A stretch of DNA of 64,000 nucleotides from Chelativorans multitrophicus (GCF_011317445.1 NZ_JAAAPL010000003.1:620001-684000), one strand, 5' to 3'. Shown: positions 17,632 to 26,294, numbered from the stretch's first letter. Numbers and translations are program-made. Notes: generated by a model not told the origin, from the letters alone.

Positions 17632-17757
17632 ATGAAGATCAGAAACTCGCTCAAAGCGTTGAAGGGCCGTCACCGCGAGAACCGCATGGTTCGCCGCAAG
17701 GGCCGCATCTACATCATCAACAAGTCGAACCCGCGCTATAAGGCCCGTCAGGGCTGA
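17632..17757 (+). CDS. rpmJ: 50S ribosomal protein bL36
   Basis: A 41-residue protein from ATG 17632: [18 protein letters not shown] then [18 protein letters not shown]. Length and sequence match the longer bL36 form. The zinc-binding Cys/His set of classical bL36 is absent (no Cys at all), so this is the zinc-independent (C-minus) type. It stands alone with its own promoter-like TTGACA and a terminator, the usual arrangement in alphaproteobacteria. It is too short for many gene finders but the identity is clear. Confidence 0.95.
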   Translation: MKIRNSLKALKGRHRENRMVRRKGRIYIINKSNPRYKARQG

Positions 17758-17766
17758 TCCCTCTGG

Positions 17767-17800
17767 GTGAGGCAAGAGGCCTCACGCGGTTTTTGCTTTT
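17767..17800 (+). terminator. Intrinsic terminator of rpmJ
   Basis: GTGAGGC (17767-17773) pairs with GCCTCAC (17779-17785) around AAGAG and is followed by GCGG and TTTTTGCTTTT. It begins 10 bases after the rpmJ stop. Confidence 0.8.
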
Positions 17801-17831
17801 ATCCAGGCGTGAAGGCAGGTATTCTGCCCCC

Positions 17832-18416
17832 ATGCGTTTTCTCGTCCTGTTCGTACCCATTGCTGCGCTGTTGCTCTCGCCAGCCTATGCGGAAGCTCCT
17901 GCCTCACAGGAATCTTCGGCTGAGCAGCCGAACCGGCAGGGACGCCTCGATGAGCTCTTTTCCGATCTCAGGCAAGAGCGCAACGAGGCTTCAGCGCGCC
18001 GCATCGCCAACCGCATCCGTGAAGAGTGGCAGCGTTCCGGCGGCGCCACGGCTGACGTGCTCATCGAATGGGCGCATAAAGCGGCTGGAGAGAAGAAATT
18101 CCATGTGGCCCTCGACCTGCTCGACCAGGCGGTCACGCTCTATCCCCAATATGTGGAGAGCTGGAACAACCGTGCGCTCGTTTATCTGATGATGAACGAT
18201 TTCGACCGGGCCATGTCCGATCTCTCACATGTGCTTTCGATCGAACCACGGCATTTCGGAGCAATGAGCGGTTTGGCGGGTATTCTGCGTGTCACGGGGC
18301 GCGAGGATCGGGCGCTCGAAATCTATCGCCGGATGCTTGAAATCTACCCCATGCAGCGTAGCGCGCAACGAGCCTTGCTGGACCTCACCGACAAGACGAC
18401 CGATGAGCGCCTATAG
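17832..18416 (+). CDS. Secreted TPR-repeat protein
   Basis: A 194-residue protein from ATG 17832. A signal peptide (MRFLVLFVPIAALLLSPAYA) ends at about residue 20. It contains at least two clear TPR motifs, VALDLLDQAVTLYPQYVESWNNRALVYLMMNDFDRAMSDLSHVLSIEPRHFGAMSGLAGIL and REDRALEIYRRMLEIYPMQ, so it is a periplasmic protein-interaction scaffold. Partner and role are unknown; similar short secreted TPR proteins occur across rhizobia. It converges with pyk across a 97-base gap. Confidence 0.8.
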   Translation: MRFLVLFVPIAALLLSPAYAEAPASQESSAEQPNRQGRLDELFSDLRQERNEASARRIANRIREEWQRSGGATADVLIEWAHKAAGEKKFHVALDLLDQAVTLYPQYVESWNNRALVYLMMNDFDRAMSDLSHVLSIEPRHFGAMSGLAGILRVTGREDRALEIYRRMLEIYPMQRSAQRALLDLTDKTTDERL

Positions 18417-18513
18417 CTTCGTTTTGTAATTCTGGACGTTGGCGATTGGTGTAGAGGCCGATCCCCGCCCTGCTTACGCTTGTTCAGGCTTCCCGCCTGC
18501 CGGGAGCGCTTCC

Positions 18514-19950
18514 TTACAATCCGCTCAGCCCATCCGAGCCGATATAGGCGATGCGCAGCATATTGGTGACGCCCGGCGTCCTGAGCGGCACGCCGGCGGT
18601 GATGATCACGCGGTCGCCCGGCTTGGCGAACTGCTCCTCATAGGCAATGCGGCACGCCCGATCCACCATATCATCGAGGTCGGTTGCATCTTCCGAGACA
18701 ACGCAATGGGTACCCCAGACCAGACTGAGGCGGCGCGTCGTCTCGACCACCGGCGAAAGCGCGATGATCGGCACCTTCGGCCGCTCGCGGGCGGCGCGAA
18801 GCCCTGTGGTGCCCGACGCCGTATATGTGATGATGGCCGCGAGTTTCAGCGTTTCCGCGATCTCTCGCGAGGCGAGCGAGATGGCGTCGGCGCCCGTCGC
18901 TTCCGGCTCCGTGCGCTGCGCATTGATGACATCGTTGAATACGGGATCGCGCTCGACCTGGATCGCGATCGCATTCATCATGGCCACCGCCTCGACCGGG
19001 TACTGGCCGGCAGCCGATTCGGCGGAGAGCATTACCGCATCCGCGCCCTCGAACACGGCCGTCGCCACATCTGACACCTCGGCGCGGGTCGGCACGGGCG
19101 CCGTGATCATGGATTCCAGCATCTGCGTCGCCACCACAACCGGCTTGCCGGCGCGGCGGCAGGCGCGCGTGATCTGCTTCTGGATGCCCGGCACCGCCTC
19201 AAGCGGCATTTCCACGCCAAGATCGCCGCGTGCCACCATCAACCCGTCGGAAAGCTCGATGATCTCCGGCAGGCGTTTCACCGCCTGAGGCTTTTCGATT
19301 TTCGCCATCAGGGCGGCGCGGCCACGCGCGATTTTGCGGACCTCCGCCAGGTCTTGCGGCCTCTGGATAAAAGACAGGGCGATCCAATCGACGCCCGTTT
19401 GCAGCACCGCGTCCAGGTCGCGCCGGTCCTTTTCCGTAAGGGCGCCGAGCGGCAATTCCGTGTCGGGAAGGCTGACGCCCTTGCGGTCGGAGATCTTGTT
19501 TCCCGCGATGACCCGGGCGACTATCGATCGGCCGTCGGTCTTGAGTGCTGCGAGTTGCAGGCGGCCGTCATCGATCAGGAGGCGGTGACCCGGTTGGACG
19601 GCTTGCAGAATTTCCGGGTGCGGCAGATGCACGCGCGTGGCGTCGCCCGGCGCCGGATTATCGTCCAAAGTGAATTCCTGGCCGATGCTTAATGTGGCGC
19701 TCTTATCGGCGAAAGTGCCGACACGCAGCTTCGGGCCCTGCAGATCGGCCAGAATGCCGATGGGACGGCTCACCTGCGTTTCAACGCTGCGGATGCGTGC
19801 CACCAGCTCACGCATCGTCGGGTGGTCCGTGTGGCTCATATTGATGCGGAACGCGTCAGCACCGGCCTCATGAAGGCGGACGATGATTTCCTCATCCGAA
19901 GATGCGGGCCCGAGCGTGGCGAGGATCTTGACCTTGCGGCTCCGCTTCAT
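18514..19950 (-). CDS. pyk: Pyruvate kinase
   Basis: A 478-residue product from ATG 19950. It has the N-terminal KRSRKVKILATLGPASSDEE, substrate-binding RINMSHTDH, the active-site signature with ALMAKIEKPQAVKRLPEI and the catalytic Lys, MVARGDLGVEMPLE, ATQMLESM, and the C-terminal domain ending VNTGVPLRTPGVTNML-like (seen as AGVPLRTPGVTNMLRIA). It makes pyruvate and ATP from phosphoenolpyruvate and ADP. The start overlaps the end of the DUF1036 gene by ATGA, so the two are probably co-translated. Confidence 0.96.
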   Translation of the reverse strand: MKRSRKVKILATLGPASSDEEIIVRLHEAGADAFRINMSHTDHPTMRELVARIRSVETQVSRPIGILADLQGPKLRVGTFADKSATLSIGQEFTLDDNPAPGDATRVHLPHPEILQAVQPGHRLLIDDGRLQLAALKTDGRSIVARVIAGNKISDRKGVSLPDTELPLGALTEKDRRDLDAVLQTGVDWIALSFIQRPQDLAEVRKIARGRAALMAKIEKPQAVKRLPEIIELSDGLMVARGDLGVEMPLEAVPGIQKQITRACRRAGKPVVVATQMLESMITAPVPTRAEVSDVATAVFEGADAVMLSAESAAGQYPVEAVAMMNAIAIQVERDPVFNDVINAQRTEPEATGADAISLASREIAETLKLAAIITYTASGTTGLRAARERPKVPIIALSPVVETTRRLSLVWGTHCVVSEDATDLDDMVDRACRIAYEEQFAKPGDRVIITAGVPLRTPGVTNMLRIAYIGSDGLSGL

Positions 19951-20429
19951 GGATTGGCGGCCCCTGTTACGGCCGGGTTGGCCGGCACGGGGCCATCGGT
20001 GAGTTGCACCATCCAATTCTCCTGGTCGCCCGTGTCATATTCCTCGAAGCCAGCGCGCTGGAAACCGCGCTTGAAGCAATCGTTCGCGCCGGTGATTTTA
20101 AACTCGGTATCCGATACGCACATCTGTATCGGTCCCTGCCAGCGGCCCCCGCGCGTGGCATCCTCCGCGTAGAGATAGTAATAGCGGGATTCCAACGGGG
20201 CATCTATAAGCGTCTCGCAGCTCGATGGCTTTATGTGCCACCAGCCTTCGCTTATCCAGCCCGTACGGGCGCGATAGCCAATCGCCACGCCCACGAGGTT
20301 CTGGGTGGTGTTGCAGACGCGAAAATCAGCCGAAGCCGGCTTGCCGCCCATAAGCAGGCAGCCGGCGGCGGCGGCAAGCACAAGAATGCTTCTTTGCAGC
20401 GTCAGATAGTCCACGAATCGCATGATCAC
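19947..20429 (-). CDS. DUF1036 periplasmic protein
   Basis: A 160-residue protein from ATG 20429 (ATG 20423 also possible). A signal peptide with LVLAAAAGCLLMGGKPASA leads into ADFRVCNTTQNLVGVAIGYRARTGWISEGWWHIKPSSCETLI, YYYLYAEDATRGGRWQG and KITGANDCFKRGFQRAGFEEYDTG, the DUF1036 pattern, with four conserved Cys in the mature part that could form disulfides. Function is unknown. It is coupled to pyk by a four-base overlap. Confidence 0.88.
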   Translation of the reverse strand: MIMRFVDYLTLQRSILVLAAAAGCLLMGGKPASADFRVCNTTQNLVGVAIGYRARTGWISEGWWHIKPSSCETLIDAPLESRYYYLYAEDATRGGRWQGPIQMCVSDTEFKITGANDCFKRGFQRAGFEEYDTGDQENWMVQLTDGPVPANPAVTGAANP

Positions 20430-20578
20430 GCTCAGTGAAGGACTGTCGCACCCTTTTCCGCAAACTGCATGGCCCTGTCAACGCGCCCCGCGGGGTTGAA
20501 CACCGTCAAATCGCGGCATTGCATGCGCCGCCTCTTCATGGGAAGACGGGCGAGCCCGCAATCGCTCTCCTGTTCCAG

Positions 20579-21376
20579 ATGACACGAAGCTCTCTTTTTT
20601 CTCCATTCGAGATCCTTGACGGGGACCGCACCAAGGGGCTGGTGCTCGTCGCCGACCATGCCTTTAACGACCTGCCTGATGAATATGGCGATCTCGGGTT
20701 GGATCCCGCCGAGTTTCAGCGGCACATCGCTTACGACATCGGCGTGGAAATGGTAATGCGCCAACTCTCGGCATCAACTCGTGCCCCTGGTGTAATGGCG
20801 CGGTTCTCCCGCCTTCTGATCGACCCCAATCGCGGCCCGGATGATCCCACGCTTATCCGGCAGCTTTACGACGGCACGGTAATTCCAGGAAACTATCCGA
20901 TGAGCGCGCAGGAGCGGCGCAGACGGGTGGAAAGCTTCTACGAGCCTTATCACGATGCGGTCGCGGCCATGGTCGCTTCCGTGGCTTCCGCCTCCGGGAG
21001 AGCTCCGCTGGTGATTTCCATCCACTCATTCACCCCATTCATGCAGGGGCGGGAAAGGCCCTGGCATATCGGCATCCTGTGGGATCGCGATTCGCGCGCA
21101 GTAAAGCCGCTGATAGAGGCGCTTTCGGAGGCGCCCGGCATCGTGGTTGGCGACAACGAGCCCTATGACGGAGCCTTGCGCGGCGATACGATGTTCCGCC
21201 ACTGCACGGCCAACGGTTTCGCCCATGCGCTGATCGAAATCAGGCAGGATCTCGTGGTTGCTGAATCGGGCGCGGCGGAATGGGCAGAACGCCTTGCGCC
21301 AATCCTTGACGATCTGAACGAACGGCCCGATATGCATGAGGTGAAATTCTTCGGGTCGCGGACAGGACCGATTTAG
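20579..21376 (+). CDS. N-formylglutamate amidohydrolase-family protein
   Basis: A 265-residue protein from ATG 20579; no good ribosome site is visible, so a different start is possible. Family features are LVLVADHAFNDLPDEYGDLGLDPAEFQRHIAYDIG, ARFSRLLIDPNRGPDDPTLI, PLVISIHSFTPFMQG and NEPYDGALRGDTMFRH with IEIRQDL. These are the zinc-site and substrate motifs of FGase-like hydrolases (HutG type of the pentaphosphate histidine pathway), but no hut genes are near, so the substrate is open. It is followed after nine bases by DUF1244. Confidence 0.88.
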   Translation: MTRSSLFSPFEILDGDRTKGLVLVADHAFNDLPDEYGDLGLDPAEFQRHIAYDIGVEMVMRQLSASTRAPGVMARFSRLLIDPNRGPDDPTLIRQLYDGTVIPGNYPMSAQERRRRVESFYEPYHDAVAAMVASVASASGRAPLVISIHSFTPFMQGRERPWHIGILWDRDSRAVKPLIEALSEAPGIVVGDNEPYDGALRGDTMFRHCTANGFAHALIEIRQDLVVAESGAAEWAERLAPILDDLNERPDMHEVKFFGSRTGPI

Positions 21377-21385
21377 GGGCCGGAC

Positions 21386-21670
21386 ATGATCGAACTTTCA
21401 GACGAACAGAAGCGCGATCTCGAGGCGGCGGCGTTCCGCCGGCTTGTGGAGCATCTTCGAGAGCGGTCGGACGTGCAGAACATCGATCTGATGAATCTCG
21501 CAGGCTTCTGCCGGAACTGCCTTTCCAACTGGTACCTGGAGGCAGCGCAGTCGTCCGGCATCCCGCTGTCAAAGGAGGATTCGCGCGAGATCGTCTATGG
21601 CATGCCGTATGACGAGTGGCGGGAGAAATACCAGGCCGGGCCGAAGGTGAAGGCCGAGCCAAGTCACTGA
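21386..21670 (+). CDS. DUF1244-family protein
   Basis: A 94-residue protein from ATG 21386, nine bases after the amidohydrolase-like gene and surely in the same transcript. The family core is plain: FRRLVEHLRERSDVQNIDLMNLAGFCRNCLSNWY with the paired Cys of GFCRNC, then YGMPYDEWREKYQ. DUF1244 has a known helical structure in other bacteria but no assigned function; the CxxC pair hints at metal or redox chemistry. Confidence 0.9.
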   Translation: MIELSDEQKRDLEAAAFRRLVEHLRERSDVQNIDLMNLAGFCRNCLSNWYLEAAQSSGIPLSKEDSREIVYGMPYDEWREKYQAGPKVKAEPSH

Positions 21671-21690
21671 CATCGGAAGTTCACCTGAGG

Positions 21691-21996
21691 TTATTCCGAC
21701 GGCCGGCGGATGAACTGGTGAAATTCTTCCCGCTGGCCGGGAACGTCCTCTGCCACCACCAGGGCCAGCTCGCGCTCATCGAAGAGGCGAAACCAGTCGT
21801 CCCACTCGATAATCTCGACCTCGCCGATTTCGTCCCAGCCCCGATCGGTATCCTGATAGGCCTGCTGACCGAAGGCAAAAGCGAGGACCGGTTCGTCCTG
21901 CGACGTGCTGAGCGTCCTCAGCACCGGCTGGCCGGTACGCGCTGCGGCCCAATCGCGGATTTCCTCGTGGTCGGTCAGCACTCTGGTCTCAGCCAT
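21691..21996 (-). CDS. Conserved protein of unknown function
   Basis: A 101-residue acidic protein from ATG 21996, with a purine-rich AGAAGGAGC just upstream. The start VLTDHEEIRDWAAARTGQPVL and the EVEIIEWDDWFRLFDERELALV segment resemble a small rhizobial family sometimes mis-annotated as glucan branching enzyme; no enzymatic motif is visible. It has no signal peptide or membrane segment. It converges with DUF1244 and lies downstream of the COG3904-like gene on the same strand. Confidence 0.6.
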   Translation of the reverse strand: MAETRVLTDHEEIRDWAAARTGQPVLRTLSTSQDEPVLAFAFGQQAYQDTDRGWDEIGEVEIIEWDDWFRLFDERELALVVAEDVPGQREEFHQFIRRPSE

Positions 21997-22065
21997 AGAA
22001 AGCTCCTTCTGGTGCCTTCTCAACGCCAAAGCCGATGTCAGGTTCCGGCCGCTTCGAGGCCGGTC

Positions 22066-22902
22066 CTATTGCTGAGCGACCTCCTTCGTCTGCGTCACCA
22101 GCTTATAGCGCTTCATTTCCTCGGCCGTAAGGTAATAGAGCGCGCGCGGAGGCGTATCGAGAGCGTGCAGCCAGATGGCCGGATCCAGCCCCATCTCCTG
22201 CAGGTGGCGGGATATGCGGGCGGTCGTCATCTGCGCGTTCGCCAGCGCCTGCGCTGGTCGTATCGCGGGATCGAGGGCCGTGTAGAACTGGTGCAACCCC
22301 ACCGCGGCCTGCTCTTCCACCTGCCTCGTCGTGCCGCCGGCCAGCATCAGCGGACAAGAGGAGGCGCAGATCGCGCCATTCTCGACCAGCGTTGAAATGC
22401 CGCGCTCCCGGAGCATGCGCGCCATGTCGATGGCGTCATCCAAGGCGCCGCCGGGCGAATTGAGGCTGACGCGCTCGACATATTCACCCCGCGCATCGAG
22501 CTCCGCCCGGAGTCTCGCGGCTGAACCGGGGTCTATCGCGCCGCTCGCGCGAAGCGTGCCGCCTGCTTCGAGGGTGAAGGAGATCGGCTGGCGCAGTTGT
22601 TCCTGATTTGCCGTTACGAACTGGCGCGGATCATTCGTTTGCTTGCGGTTGGGGCCAGCATCCACCGCCGGCGGCAGGACAGGGAACGTATGCTGCAGGG
22701 TCGCAGGCTCAGCGGGCAAGAGGCCGTTAGAGTCCACCATCTCCCGCAAGTCCAGTCCCACCAGGGTTGCGGCAGCGATCAGCACGCCGACAAAGGCGCC
22801 GCGCATCAATGCGCCATCGTTGAACCGCGCAAAGTAAACCGCAAAAGAGGAATGCCTTGGCGGTGGATTGGAAGAGGCTGAAGGCGTATCCGACTCAGTC
22901 AT
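22066..22902 (-). CDS. Membrane-anchored ClpP/crotonase-fold serine protease-like protein (COG3904 type)
   Basis: A 278-residue protein. A single membrane segment lies at about 35-50 after a short cytoplasmic tail; the rest should be periplasmic. The domain at about 105-275 shows the ClpP/SppA-like features RVSLNSPGGALDDAIDMARMLRERG (oxyanion loop NSPGG at 148-152), ICASSCPLMLAGG (probable nucleophile Ser181 or Ser182) and VGLHQF (His204). This matches predicted periplasmic proteases of the COG3904 type, whose substrates are unknown. The start overlaps the end of the upstream membrane-protein gene by four bases (ATGA), which ties the two together. Confidence 0.75.
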   Translation of the reverse strand: MTESDTPSASSNPPPRHSSFAVYFARFNDGALMRGAFVGVLIAAATLVGLDLREMVDSNGLLPAEPATLQHTFPVLPPAVDAGPNRKQTNDPRQFVTANQEQLRQPISFTLEAGGTLRASGAIDPGSAARLRAELDARGEYVERVSLNSPGGALDDAIDMARMLRERGISTLVENGAICASSCPLMLAGGTTRQVEEQAAVGLHQFYTALDPAIRPAQALANAQMTTARISRHLQEMGLDPAIWLHALDTPPRALYYLTAEEMKRYKLVTQTKEVAQQ

Positions 22903-24194
22903 GGCTCGAGCCGCTTTCGTTCCGAGATAGGCGTGACGTTCTCCGGGCGGTCTGCCGGAAGCTCAGGACCTGCCGTTTCCATCTCCTTCACCGGCTCCCG
23001 GGCGGCTTGGCGGGACAATTCCTCGCGAAGCTCGATCGCGCGCAGGAGTTCGGACGCGGTCATGCGGTCCGCGTCTGTCAACGCCGCCTCGCTGCGCCGG
23101 ATGGAGGAATAGACCACGGCGAGAATGCCCACGAGCACGGCTGGCAGGAGATCGATGGATATGGCTCCCGCCCAGCTGGGCAGGAAGTCCGATGCGTAGA
23201 GCAGCACAGCCTCCGCCGAGGAAAGCGGCACAAAACGCCGCTCCGGCACCTTCGGCTGCGCCATGATTTCGGCTGCAGCATCGGAAAGCGCCTTGGACTG
23301 GGCGGCCACCGATTCGCGCACCGTGGCCATCACCTGATCCTGGCGGCCGGCAAGATCTGCGGAATTGCCGTCCGCCACCGGGGCGATGAAGCCAGCGGAA
23401 AGATCCGCGGCGGCACGCGCGACCGACGGTGCGATCGAGGTCTGCTCAAGGGAGGCGATGACACCGGCCAGCGCGACGCTCTCTTCGGCGAAGCGGTCGG
23501 CGCGCGGCTGCACCGAGCCGGGGCTGGAGACCAGCCCGCGCATGGCGGCAAGCCGTTCCTGTCCCTGCTTGAAAAGGCCGGCCACGGTCTCGCGGGAGCC
23601 TTGTATCGTCTGTTCCAGCTCACGCATCTGCGCAGACATTTGCGTGAGAAGCTGTACGACGCTGCCGGATCCCGAAGTGCCGGTGAGAGCGCCGGAATTA
23701 CGCTCATCCTCCGCGAGGCGGGCAAAGCGCTCGGAGGCTCGCTGAATATCGGGAAGAAGTGACAGCGCGCCCAGGGCATTGGAGTGCGCCTGGTCCAGGT
23801 CGCTTGTATATTCCTCGAGGGTTGTTGCGAGGTGCTGCTCCACGGCCGCCGACCCGGCCAGAGCCGCGGCGTTGAGCCAGGACGACATGGCGATGATCAT
23901 CAGGGAGCCGATCGCCATGACGCCGAAAAGGGCCATGCGTGATGCGGTCTCGCGCATTTCCGGCAGGAACCGCATGAGAAAGGCCCAGAAGCCGTAAATG
24001 CCCACGGAAACAGCTGCCGAATAGATGATGGCGGCAAAGAAGACGATGGTGGCGGAGCCATCGAGCAGATCGCGCACACCGAGATAGGTGTAGACGCCGC
24101 TCGCCAGCGCGAGCGTGGCAAGCACGAAGCGCGTCATGGACTGCACCGACTCTACATGATCTCGCAATTGCCTGGCGGCTCGAGCCTCGCTCAT
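22899..24194 (-). CDS. Uncharacterised polytopic membrane protein with a large helical extramembrane domain
   Basis: A 431-residue protein from ATG 24194. Three hydrophobic helices lie near 22-41, 50-73 and 86-105. A long region (about 110-335), rich in Ala, Gln and Glu with heptad-like stretches (QMSAQMRELEQTIQGSRETVAGLFKQGQ), is followed by another helix near 340-360 and a charged tail. No family is recognised. The layout suits a coiled-coil sensor or scaffold in the inner membrane. It is translationally coupled to the COG3904-like protease and lies 51 bases after the small secreted protein gene on the same strand. Confidence 0.65.
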   Translation of the reverse strand: MSEARAARQLRDHVESVQSMTRFVLATLALASGVYTYLGVRDLLDGSATIVFFAAIIYSAAVSVGIYGFWAFLMRFLPEMRETASRMALFGVMAIGSLMIIAMSSWLNAAALAGSAAVEQHLATTLEEYTSDLDQAHSNALGALSLLPDIQRASERFARLAEDERNSGALTGTSGSGSVVQLLTQMSAQMRELEQTIQGSRETVAGLFKQGQERLAAMRGLVSSPGSVQPRADRFAEESVALAGVIASLEQTSIAPSVARAAADLSAGFIAPVADGNSADLAGRQDQVMATVRESVAAQSKALSDAAAEIMAQPKVPERRFVPLSSAEAVLLYASDFLPSWAGAISIDLLPAVLVGILAVVYSSIRRSEAALTDADRMTASELLRAIELREELSRQAAREPVKEMETAGPELPADRPENVTPISERKRLEP

Positions 24195-24245
24195 GGGAAC
24201 TCCCCTCGCGCTTTGCGTCTTCGTCTCCGGCCTGCTTGCCGCGCG

Positions 24246-24611
24246 TCAGCGGCAGGTCACGGTTGGCACCGGCACGACATTGTCCGGCAGGCCATACATA
24301 TGGCTGCGTCCGCGCAGCAGTGCGCCGTAGCGGCATTTGCCCTGCTTGCGCAGGTAGAGGCGTCCGCGATTTTCTTCCAAATAGACCACCTTCACTCCCT
24401 CTCGGCGGGTATATTCCTCCGCGAGGTGTCCTTTGCCGACCAGGATACGTTTGAAACCGGCCGGATCGCGGATCACCAAATTGCCGTAGCTGTCCGCGTA
24501 GGAACCCACACCGATGGGTTCACCGGCAAGGGCAGGGGAGGAGAAAGCGATCAAGATCGCGGTCAGCGCTCCAATCCTTTCTGTTCGGTAAAAATGTCTG
24601 CAAAAAGGCAT
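24246..24611 (-). CDS. Small secreted protein of unknown function
   Basis: A 121-residue protein from ATG 24611. A signal peptide (GALTAILIAFSSPALA) ends at about residue 29. The mature part, about 92 residues, is basic and holds GVGSYADSYGNLVIRDPAGFKRILVG, VVYLEENRGRLYLRKQGKCRYGALLRGRSHMYGL and two Cys (in GKCRYG and at the C-terminus) that may form one disulfide. I recognise no family. It starts the gene row that includes the membrane protein and the COG3904-like protease. Confidence 0.6.
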   Translation of the reverse strand: MPFCRHFYRTERIGALTAILIAFSSPALAGEPIGVGSYADSYGNLVIRDPAGFKRILVGKGHLAEEYTRREGVKVVYLEENRGRLYLRKQGKCRYGALLRGRSHMYGLPDNVVPVPTVTCR

Positions 24612-24748
24612 GATGGGCCGTCCCTCCTTGCCGCTCCCTTTCGGCAGATTAACTCTTTCTCAATCTTTGTCACGCCGCGCCGAGAGGTGAGCCGGATTGA
24701 CAGGCACTGTTGATTTGGCCGAATGCTTCTGCGCGCGAAGGAGGAATC

Positions 24749-25210
24749 ATGAGCGAGAACCATCTGATCGACATTGCGCCGTTGAGGCTCAAGGACGCTC
24801 ATTGGCTGGCGCCGCTTCTGGCTGACTATACCCAGTCGCTGAAGCGTGGCGCGCCGCGCAGGCCCGATGATTTTTACGCGGAGACCCTGTTGCAGGACCG
24901 GGTGGTGGAGGTGGTGGGCGCCCGTCTCGACGGTGATCTTGTAGGCTTTGCCATCTTTTACGATCTGCCCGACCCTCTTTCCGGGCTTCGCTACGGGCTC
25001 GTGGAGCACATCTATGTCCATCACGAGCATCGTGGGAAAGGCATCGCGCGAGCACTGGTCGATGTCATCGCGGACCAGGCGGAAGAACGAGGCTGGACCC
25101 GGCTCGTGCTGCAAGCGCCGCGCCAGCCGGCCGAAGGCCGGAAGCTCTACGAGCAGATCGCCGCTCCGGCGGATTGGACCGCCCACGTCATCCGATTCGA
25201 CGCGCGCTGA
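24749..25210 (+). CDS. GNAT-family N-acetyltransferase
   Basis: A 153-residue protein from ATG 24749 with a strong AAGGAGGAAT site. The acetyl-CoA loop appears as VEHIYVHHEHRGKGIARALVDVIADQAEERGWTRLVLQAPRQ (R/Q-x-x-G-x-G/A pattern HRGKGIA), and substrate-side strands include VGFAIFYDLPD. The acceptor is unknown. It is transcribed alone, divergent from the secreted-protein gene. Confidence 0.87.
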   Translation: MSENHLIDIAPLRLKDAHWLAPLLADYTQSLKRGAPRRPDDFYAETLLQDRVVEVVGARLDGDLVGFAIFYDLPDPLSGLRYGLVEHIYVHHEHRGKGIARALVDVIADQAEERGWTRLVLQAPRQPAEGRKLYEQIAAPADWTAHVIRFDAR

Positions 25211-25305
25211 TTCCCGGAGCCGCAGCAGTTCTTAATGAGACTGTCGGAAACAGCGCTTCGTCTCCGTCCTTGGTGCAGATGAACCAATGTCGGAGGGTAA
25301 TTGAA

Positions 25306-25719
25306 ATGTATAAGACTGCTGCAATTCTTCTGGCCAGGCTGGTTTTCGCCGGTGTGTTTGCCATGGCGGCAACATTCAAGTTCATGGGTATGGCTGAAAC
25401 CGCGGGCCATATCGCATCGGCTGGCTTCCCTGCTCCGCTCCTGCTCGCCTGGCTCGCCGCCTTCTTCGAGGTCGCGCTGGTGATCGCGTTCCTAACCGGC
25501 GCCTTCTTCTCGGAAGCTGCGCTCTTGGCGGCTGTTTATGTAATCTTTCTGGCCTTTGCGTTTCATGGGCCTTCGCATTGGAGCGGCAACCAGTACGAGT
25601 TCGGCCTTTTTGTCGATCATTTCACCTTCATGGCCGGTCTCCTGTTCGCGGCCGTCCACGGACCCGGTGAAAGGCTGGCACTGCACCGCGGTTTTATCCG
25701 CAATGGCCTGACGGCTTAA
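25306..25719 (+). CDS. DoxX-family membrane protein
   Basis: A 137-residue protein from ATG 25306, preceded by GGAGGG. It has four hydrophobic helices and the DoxX pattern ILLARLVFAGVFAMAATFKFMGMAETAGHIASAGFPAPLLLAWLAAFFEVALVIAFLTG. DoxX-like proteins are linked to quinone or redox partners in the membrane, with no settled function for this branch. It precedes sdhC by 169 bases, which hold no other gene. Confidence 0.88.
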   Translation: MYKTAAILLARLVFAGVFAMAATFKFMGMAETAGHIASAGFPAPLLLAWLAAFFEVALVIAFLTGAFFSEAALLAAVYVIFLAFAFHGPSHWSGNQYEFGLFVDHFTFMAGLLFAAVHGPGERLALHRGFIRNGLTA

Positions 25720-25888
25720 CTCAAAGGCTCGAACTTCAATCGATTCAGTCGTCCGGAACTTTTCTCGTGGGCTTTGACGCACCGCAAAAACCGCATTAGA
25801 AAGCCCCTGCCGGTGGCTTGGGGGCACGGCGGGCAGATCAGCCCGCAAGGTTGAACCTTGCCCGCCGGCGGTTGAATTTGGGGAAGCC

Positions 25889-26293
25889 ATGAGCAAGTCC
25901 ACCACCCAGGCGAGGCCCCTCTCGCCTCACCTGCAGATCTACCGTTTCACGCCGACGATGGCCATGTCCATCGCCCATCGCATCACCGGCACCGCTCTTT
26001 ATTTCGGCATCCTGCTTTTCGCGCTTTGGCTGCTTGCCGCCGCCAGCTCGAGAGAGCAGTTCGATTTCGTGAACGGGCTGTTCGGCTCGATCATTGGCCG
26101 CATCGTTATATTCGGTTATTCCTGGGTGCTCATCCACCACATGCTGGGCGGCATCCGCCACCTGATCTGGGATACGATTCACGGCCTTGAGAAGGAGACC
26201 TCACGCAGGCTCGCGATCGCGAACCTGATCGGCTCCATTCTTGTGACGCTGATCATCTGGGGTGGCGCCTGGGCAATCAGAGGAGGTCTCTGA
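25889..26293 (+). CDS. sdhC: Succinate dehydrogenase cytochrome b556 subunit
   Basis: A 134-residue membrane protein from ATG 25889 with SPHLQIYRFTPTMAMSIAHRITGTAL (quinone-side Ser and Arg in the SdhC signature), three helices and the heme-ligand region LIHHMLGGIRHLIWD. It anchors the complex II head and helps bind heme b and ubiquinone. First gene of sdhCDAB; sdhD follows after one base. Confidence 0.96.
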   Translation: MSKSTTQARPLSPHLQIYRFTPTMAMSIAHRITGTALYFGILLFALWLLAAASSREQFDFVNGLFGSIIGRIVIFGYSWVLIHHMLGGIRHLIWDTIHGLEKETSRRLAIANLIGSILVTLIIWGGAWAIRGGL

Positions 26294-26294
26294 G

